Shown here piece after piece: positions 6,506 through 11,671 of a stretch of 11,671 bases of DNA; position 1 is the first letter of the stretch, and every line of letters begins with the position of its first letter. The position numbers and the translations under genes are program-made. The notes under the pieces were generated by a model. The model worked only from the letters and a program-made list of their open reading frames with translations, was not told where the DNA came from and did no database searches. The DNA is taken from the NCBI GenBank assembly GCA_902774165.1, contig CACYHJ010000040.1, forward strand, positions 1 through 11,671, written 5' to 3'. The DNA comes from Oscillospiraceae bacterium (GTDB taxonomy: Bacteria; Bacillota; Clostridia; Oscillospirales; Acutalibacteraceae).

Positions 6506-9073
6506 TCATCCGATTTCCTTCCTGACGACCCTGCCGTGTTCCACGCGGACGAAGATCTTCTTTCCGCCGAGGGTCACGCTGCCCTCCGCCCAGTCCAGCG
6601 AGGGCGCGGGGACGGGGTCGACCGCAACGGTTTCAAAGCCGACGGAGTCCTCCGGCTGGCGGATCCCGAGAAGATATTTGAACAGGAATTCGACGACCGC
6701 GCCGAACATCGGGTGGTTGGAGCTGTGCTCGTTGAACCATTCCTCCCAGAGCGTCGTCGCGCCGCTGTCCATCATGTGGAAGAAGCTGACCTCGCCCCGG
6801 TTGGCAAGCAGCCGGTAAGCGTCGTCGCCGTACCCGTGCTCGAACAGGACCTTCAGTACGAAGGGGGTGCCGAAAATGCCGGTGTCAAAGGTGCCCAGCG
6901 CCCGATAATGCCGCACGAGGTTCTCAAGCGTGCGTTCGTCGCCCAGGCCAAGGTCGATCGCGAATGCGTCCGCGCCGCAGACCTCGTTGCAGAAGGAACC
7001 GGTGGCGGGATCCATGAACGTTTCGACAAACGCCTTTGACGCCGCGGCTTCCCGCGCCTTCAGCTCCGGGATATCGGCCTGCTCCCCCGCAACCGGCGCG
7101 ATCTCGATCGTTTGCCGCAGGGAACGGATATAGAAATAGGTGTTGACAAAGGGCTCCGGGATCAGGATGCCCACCTTGTTGTTATGAGGGGTACACCAGT
7201 CGCCCAGGCACCAGCCGCCCGGCTCGCCGCGGGTGACGATATGGCCGTCGCAGTGCGCTTCCATATAGTCGAGATATTTTTTCATGTGGGGATAATATTC
7301 TTTGATGATGTTATCCTCACCGTAGAATTTACGGAAGTTATAAGGCATCGCCACCATCGCGCAGCCCCAGCCGCCGGGGCCGCCGCCTCCGCCGTAATAA
7401 GGCGCGGTGTGCTGCACGTGGCCGCCGTAAACGTCCTGACAGTCGGCGATATCTCGGATCCACTTGCGGTACATTTCCTTCGCGTCGTAGACGGTCATCA
7501 CCGCACCGGACGCAAGCTGCCCGTCGCCGGTGTAGCCCAGCCGCTCCCGGTGGGGGCAGTCGGAGGGCACGCAGGTGTGGATGTTGTCGGTCTGAGTCCG
7601 GACGTAGGCGTCGAAGATCCAGTTGAGCACCTCGTCGGAGGAGCGGAACTCCGCGGTGACCGGCACGTCGGAGGCGGCAAGGCAGAACGAAACGAATTCA
7701 TGCCAGCCGGTTACCTCGACGTATCTGCCCGTATGCCACAGAAAGCGCGGGTACAGCAGCGCGTTTTTCGCCGTCTCCCCGCCGCAGCTGCGGAACTCGT
7801 CCACGCTCAGGCGGGCGGTGCCGCCGGTGGAATGGAAATTCAGGGACCCGTCCTCGTTCAGATTCTCGGCGTAACGCACGATCACGCGCTCGTTGGCGCG
7901 CGCGTCAAAGCCGAATTTCAGCACCGCGAAGCCGGAGAGGTTCTCCCCCAGGTCGTAGATCTTCCGGTCGCCGAATTCGTATATCACCTTCGGGTTCGTG
8001 ATCCGGCGCAGCACCCGGTCGGGCGGGCAGGTCTGCCGCTGCACGAGGGTGTAGGGACGCTCGGTTTTCCGCACGGGAGAGAACGCCAGGCCGGTGAGAT
8101 CGGCGGTGAAGGGATCCTCGCCCATCAGCCGCAGGTCGTGGGTCTCGCCGAAATACATGCTGGATTTCGTGATGAAGCTCGGACGGAACGCGCCGCCGTC
8201 GTTTGAGGAATAAACGACTTCCTTCCCGTCCGCCGTCGTGACGGTGATTTTGAAGCAGAGCTTTTTCTCGCCGTAGGGGCGCATCCCCTCGTTCCGGCAT
8301 TCCCACTGGCCGTGCCAGCCGTCGGCGATGTGCAGCGCAAAGGCGTTTCTGCCCGCCCGCGCTGCGCGCGTCAGGTCATAGCGCAGAAAATACGCCCGGT
8401 GGCAGAAGGTGTCGCGTACGGGGAAATGTGCGGCGCTGAAATCCTGCGGCTGATAGTTGGTCCACGCCGGCGCATAGAGATCGTCGGAGATCTTTTCGCC
8501 GTTGAGATAGGCCTCGAAAAAGCCCAGCGTCAGGATATCCGCCGAAACGGACGAGATGTTTTCCGGGAAATCGAAGTCGTTCCGGAAAATCACGACCTCG
8601 TCCCTGTCGCCGAACGAAACCCAGCCGATCCCTTCCAGATCAAAGGTTTTCGCCATGTAAATATGGGGCTCGCCGCAGTCGGGATGCTCCACCGAGGTGC
8701 GGTAAAACCCGCATTTCTCATAAAAGGGCACGGCGTGGGTCTGGGCGTCGATATACAGAATCTCCGCCCCCAGCGCCTTCGCCTTGCCGCAGAGCGCGTC
8801 GACGATCAGCCTGCCGATCCCCCTGCCCCGGTATTCGGGCAGGACCGCGATTCTGCCCGCCTTATAGGAATTTTTGTGATAATAGGGCATCAGCCGTCCC
8901 GCGCCGACCGGCGTTTCACCGTCGTACACGGTGACGTGCAGGGAAATATTGTCCTCCGCGGGCACAAGATCGTCCTCGACCCGGTAGCCCTGCTCGTCGA
9001 CGAACACCCTGATCCTGATTTTTTCCGCGTCGGAGCGGTCGCCCGCGCCGTCGGTCCATGTGATCGTATACAT
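6506..9073 (-). CDS. GNAT acetyltransferase domain fused to GH78 alpha-L-rhamnosidase
   Basis: An 855-aa protein. Residues 1 to about 142 form a GNAT N-acetyltransferase domain of the ElaA-like type. It has IRIRVFVDEQG (20-30), the acetyl-CoA pyrophosphate loop RGRGIG (82-87), and AQTHAVPFYEKCGF (110-123). From about Trp151 a full GH78 follows, starting with an N-terminal beta-sandwich (GFFEAYLNG, 184-192). Its (alpha/alpha)6 barrel carries SDCPHRERLGYTGD (504-517, with Asp505, Glu510 and Asp517 as the acidic cluster) and TTLWEEW (Glu777 the likely base), and a C-terminal beta-domain closes the protein. GH78 enzymes cleave terminal alpha-L-rhamnose from pectic or glycoside substrates by inversion. 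No signal peptide, so cytoplasmic. The acetyl acceptor is unknown. The start is supported by GGAGG 6 bases upstream and by stop-start coupling to the LacZ-type gene. An in-frame ATG at 8654-8656 (Met140) could start a rhamnosidase alone, but its ribosome binding site is weak. I know of no described GNAT-GH78 enzyme. Confidence 0.9.
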   Translation of the reverse strand: MYTITWTDGAGDRSDAEKIRIRVFVDEQGYRVEDDLVPAEDNISLHVTVYDGETPVGAGRLMPYYHKNSYKAGRIAVLPEYRGRGIGRLIVDALCGKAKALGAEILYIDAQTHAVPFYEKCGFYRTSVEHPDCGEPHIYMAKTFDLEGIGWVSFGDRDEVVIFRNDFDFPENISSVSADILTLGFFEAYLNGEKISDDLYAPAWTNYQPQDFSAAHFPVRDTFCHRAYFLRYDLTRAARAGRNAFALHIADGWHGQWECRNEGMRPYGEKKLCFKITVTTADGKEVVYSSNDGGAFRPSFITKSSMYFGETHDLRLMGEDPFTADLTGLAFSPVRKTERPYTLVQRQTCPPDRVLRRITNPKVIYEFGDRKIYDLGENLSGFAVLKFGFDARANERVIVRYAENLNEDGSLNFHSTGGTARLSVDEFRSCGGETAKNALLYPRFLWHTGRYVEVTGWHEFVSFCLAASDVPVTAEFRSSDEVLNWIFDAYVRTQTDNIHTCVPSDCPHRERLGYTGDGQLASGAVMTVYDAKEMYRKWIRDIADCQDVYGGHVQHTAPYYGGGGGPGGWGCAMVAMPYNFRKFYGEDNIIKEYYPHMKKYLDYMEAHCDGHIVTRGEPGGWCLGDWCTPHNNKVGILIPEPFVNTYFYIRSLRQTIEIAPVAGEQADIPELKAREAAASKAFVETFMDPATGSFCNEVCGADAFAIDLGLGDERTLENLVRHYRALGTFDTGIFGTPFVLKVLFEHGYGDDAYRLLANRGEVSFFHMMDSGATTLWEEWFNEHSSNHPMFGAVVEFLFKYLLGIRQPEDSVGFETVAVDPVPAPSLDWAEGSVTLGGKKIFVRVEHGRVVRKEIG

Positions 9074-9084
9074 TTTATTCCTCC
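9071..9084 (-). promoter_or_regulatory. Ribosome binding site and stop-start coupling between LacZ-type GH2 and GNAT-GH78
   Basis: On the - strand GGAGG (9080-9084) lies inside the last codons of the GH2 gene. The TAA stop (9077-9075) is one base from the ATG (9073-9071). This arrangement indicates one mRNA and probable translational coupling, and it fixes the start of the fusion at the GNAT domain. Confidence 0.85.
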
Positions 9085-11671
9085 GGAACCACCGTGAATC
9101 TCAGGGTGTAGGCGTCGCCCGATTCATAGCTGTGCTCATAGGCGTTCAGCCGGTATTGCGGGAGCGTGTCGGGGCCGCAGCTGCCGGTGCCGGTGCCGCG
9201 GATCTGCCCGTCGAGGGACAGCACCGTCGCGTCCACGGGCGTCACCTCCTCGTCGTGCGTCGCGGCGTTGAGGATCTCCTGCGTGGTATGGTGCGCCGAG
9301 AAGGAAAAGGCGCTGTCGGCGTAGAAAGTAAAGCCCTTTCCGTCGCCGTCGGTCAGCTTCAGGTACTTCACGTTCCCGTGATTGCCGTTGTCCTGCGGGT
9401 AGACGTAATGCTCGAACAGGTCGTCCACCTTCGCCTTGAACACACCCATATGGCACTGCGCGTTGAAATCGGGAAGGTTCTCGTATGGCCCCATGCCGTA
9501 GTATTCCACGTTGTCGTACTGCTTCGGCATCGGCAGGACCACGCCGAAGCGCAGGATGTCGGCGAAGGCCGCGGCGGTGGTATCCGTCAGCTCCGCGCTG
9601 ACCTCGAGAACGCCGGACGCGCTGATCGTATAGGTCAGCTCCACAGAGTAGAACAGGCGGTCGCGGCTGTAAATATCATAATACGCGATCACGACGATTT
9701 CACCGTCGCCCGCCTCGGCAGAAAGATCCACCAGACGGGGCTCAAGCTCCCGCAGGCCGGCACGTTCCATCTCGCCGCGGCGGTGCATATCGTTATCGAC
9801 GTACGCCTTGAAGAAGTTCGGGCGGAACGCGTCGCCGGCGGCTCTGTCCGCCGAGATCAGCTCTCTGCCGCCCGCCGTAAAGCGTTTCATAAAGCCCGTG
9901 GCCTTGTCGAACACCGCGCAGCCGTTGTCGAAATCGACGGTCAGCTCGCCGTTTTTCGACCATACCGCCGCCTTGTCGCCGATGGGCACGGTGAACTGAT
10001 ACGCCGCGTCGTGCAGGGTGATCTGCTCGTCTGCAAGGCAGGTGTCGCCGTCGTAATATTCAAACAGCACCGCGTGGTCGAGGCTCTTGTCCTTCACCGC
10101 CACGGGCAGGGTGACCGCCGCCGTCTTTTCGGGTTTGATATCCGGCGTCAGGTCGCCGCAGTCGGCGGGAACGCCGTTCTTCGTCAGCGTCCAGTGGATG
10201 CGCAGATAGCCGCTCGAACGGAAGCGGTTTGTGTTGGTAAATTCAAATTTATTGCCCTTGACAAGCCTTGCGCGCAGCGGACGGTAGACGTTTCTCATCT
10301 CCAGCGCGCCGGTGTGGGGACGGCGGTCGGCGTAGAACAGTCCGTCCACGCAGAAATTGCCGTCGTGCTGGCGCTCGCCGTGGTCGCCGCCGTAGGTGTA
10401 TTTGTATTTGAAGCCGTCGCCGTCGTGCAGCACGGTGTGGTCGACGAATTCCCAGATGCAGCCGCCCATCAGGTTGTCGTATTTATAGAACTGCTCCCAG
10501 TATTCCTCCAGACAGCCGGGGCCGACGCCCATGGCGTGGGCGTATTCGCACTGGAAGAAGGGGAATATCTTATAGTCACCGGGCTTCGCGCCGGGCAGGT
10601 CGGAGGCGCCCTCGCCGATTTTTTTCGTGGTGGGAATGTCGGTATACATATGGGAGATCACGTCGTAGTGCATCCGCTTGGTGTGGATCACGCTCTCGTA
10701 ATGCACGGGGATGGGCGTGCCGGTGGATTTGAGGAATTTATAGCAGGCGTCCTGGCAGGTGTAGCCGCCGGATTCGTTGCCCAGGGACCACATCAGAAGC
10801 GAGGGGTGGTTCCGGTCGCGGAAATACATGCGCTTTACCCGGTCCACATAGTGGGTCACCCATTTTTTCTGCATGCTCAGATAGCTGAAATCGCCGAACA
10901 GCTCGCCGGCGCCGTGAGTCTCGATATCCGCCTCGTCCACCACGTACAGGCCGTAAAGGTCGCAGAGGGTCAGGAAGTACGGGTCGGGCGGATAGTGGGA
11001 GGTGCGCACGCAGTTGACGTTATAGTCCTTCATGATTTTTACGTCGCGTTCCAGCTCCCCGGCGGTCATGGCGTAGCCGCCCACAATACTGGAATCGTGG
11101 TGGTTCACGCCCTTGAGCTTGATGAGTTTGCCGTTGAAATAGAAGAGATTGCCCTCGATTCTGATGGTTTTGAAACCGGTGAAGCTGCGGATCGCCATGA
11201 GCTCGCCCGCCTCGTCCGCAAGGGTCAGATACAGCTCGTAGACCTTGGGCTCCTCGGCGTTCCACTCGGTCACGGCGAGGTTTTTCATCACCGCGTTGCC
11301 GTCCTTCAGTTCCTTTTCCGCGATCAGCGTATCGCCGTCAAAGAGCGCGGCGGTCACGGTCTTGCCCGCCTTGTCGCCCGCGAGGTCGGCGCTGACGGTC
11401 AGGGAATATCTTCCGCCTGTTTTTTCGACGTCGACGCGGTAATCATAAAGATAGGTTTCCGGATAATGATACAGCAGCACGTCGCGGAAAATGCCGTTCT
11501 CGCGGAACATATCCTGCGCCTCGAGGAAGGAGCCGTTGCACCATTTCCAGACCACGGCGACCAGCTCGTTCTCGCCCTCGCGCACCAGCGCGGTGATATC
11601 AAAATCGAAGGTGTTGTGGCTGCCCTCGCGGTAGCCGACGAATTCGCCGTTGAGATACACGTCCGCGCAGG
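9075..11671 (-). CDS. LacZ-type GH2 beta-galactosidase (N-terminus off the right edge)
   Basis: The frame runs to the window edge. The codon at 11658-11660 (GTG) is a valine in the VYLNGEFVGYREGS segment of the sugar-binding domain, not a start. By comparison with E. coli LacZ roughly 150 residues are missing. Visible parts in order are the rest of the sugar-binding domain (WCNGSFLEAQDMFRENGIFRD), an Ig-like domain, and the TIM barrel with KGVNHHDSS. The acid/base Glu is in SLGNESGG (codon 10773-10775) and the nucleophile Glu is in FQCEYAHAMG (10545-10547). A second Ig domain follows, then the C-terminal small-chain domain (YVDNDMH, YYGMGPYENLPDF, YPQDNGNHG). It hydrolyses terminal beta-galactosides. 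No signal peptide can be assessed. It is first of a two-gene unit with the rhamnosidase, which suggests removal of galactose and rhamnose from the same oligosaccharide. All catalytic landmarks are intact. Confidence 0.93.
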   Translation of the reverse strand, partial: CADVYLNGEFVGYREGSHNTFDFDITALVREGENELVAVVWKWCNGSFLEAQDMFRENGIFRDVLLYHYPETYLYDYRVDVEKTGGRYSLTVSADLAGDKAGKTVTAALFDGDTLIAEKELKDGNAVMKNLAVTEWNAEEPKVYELYLTLADEAGELMAIRSFTGFKTIRIEGNLFYFNGKLIKLKGVNHHDSSIVGGYAMTAGELERDVKIMKDYNVNCVRTSHYPPDPYFLTLCDLYGLYVVDEADIETHGAGELFGDFSYLSMQKKWVTHYVDRVKRMYFRDRNHPSLLMWSLGNESGGYTCQDACYKFLKSTGTPIPVHYESVIHTKRMHYDVISHMYTDIPTTKKIGEGASDLPGAKPGDYKIFPFFQCEYAHAMGVGPGCLEEYWEQFYKYDNLMGGCIWEFVDHTVLHDGDGFKYKYTYGGDHGERQHDGNFCVDGLFYADRRPHTGALEMRNVYRPLRARLVKGNKFEFTNTNRFRSSGYLRIHWTLTKNGVPADCGDLTPDIKPEKTAAVTLPVAVKDKSLDHAVLFEYYDGDTCLADEQITLHDAAYQFTVPIGDKAAVWSKNGELTVDFDNGCAVFDKATGFMKRFTAGGRELISADRAAGDAFRPNFFKAYVDNDMHRRGEMERAGLRELEPRLVDLSAEAGDGEIVVIAYYDIYSRDRLFYSVELTYTISASGVLEVSAELTDTTAAAFADILRFGVVLPMPKQYDNVEYYGMGPYENLPDFNAQCHMGVFKAKVDDLFEHYVYPQDNGNHGNVKYLKLTDGDGKGFTFYADSAFSFSAHHTTQEILNAATHDEEVTPVDATVLSLDGQIRGTGTGSCGPDTLPQYRLNAYEHSYESGDAYTLRFTVVPEE

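Noticed and set aside
6244..6512. Target-site duplication flanking the MITE-like element
   Set aside because: The bases just outside the terminal repeats (TTTTAT on the left, TCTCAT on the right) share no convincing direct repeat.
6360..6818. Possible small + strand protein of 152 aa starting in the intergenic element
   Set aside because: It starts in repeat DNA, runs through a heptad array and then antisense into the rhamnosidase gene. No domain is recognisable.
7112..8206. Open frame of 364 codons on the + strand opposite the GH78 gene
   Set aside because: The opposite strand encodes conserved GH78 motifs across the same bases. The frame is a composition-driven shadow.

Overview
The window looks like a polysaccharide-utilisation locus from a Bacillota (Clostridia-like) gut or rumen bacterium. 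The basis is GC-rich coding DNA with strong GGAGG-type ribosome binding sites, cytoplasmic-looking glycoside hydrolases without signal peptides, and short operon spacing. This taxonomic call is inferred from style, not from a marker gene.

Left half, + strand. A long reading frame already open at base 1 joins a GH127/DUF1680-type (beta-L-arabinofuranosidase-like) domain in frame to a complete GH2 enzyme. An internal Shine-Dalgarno and ATG at the junction suggest two ancestral genes. A 7-bp tandem repeat array follows, and it supplies the GH2 stop codon. Next come a polytopic DUF2079 membrane protein and a single-domain GH43 protein, which ends in a strong hairpin terminator.

Right half, - strand. 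A LacZ-type GH2 beta-galactosidase, whose N-terminus lies off the right edge, is followed one base after its stop codon by an unusual fusion. This is an N-terminal GNAT acetyltransferase domain joined to a full GH78 alpha-L-rhamnosidase. The two transcription units converge.

Between them (6208-6505) there is no gene. The spacer holds the terminator and then a quasi-palindromic element of about 253 bp (6252-6504). It has 16-bp perfect terminal inverted repeats, GC-rich hairpins, two inverted heptanucleotide arrays and an inner 15-bp inverted repeat. It looks like a non-autonomous repeat or MITE-like element.

Together the enzymes (GH127-like, GH2, GH43, GH78, LacZ-type GH2) could remove arabinose, galactose and rhamnose from imported pectic (rhamnogalacturonan-I or arabinogalactan-like) oligosaccharides inside the cell. 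The exact substrate is inferred. No transporter, regulator, tRNA, rRNA or CRISPR array is visible. The most notable observations are the two in-frame fusions, the composite intergenic element and the heptad arrays.
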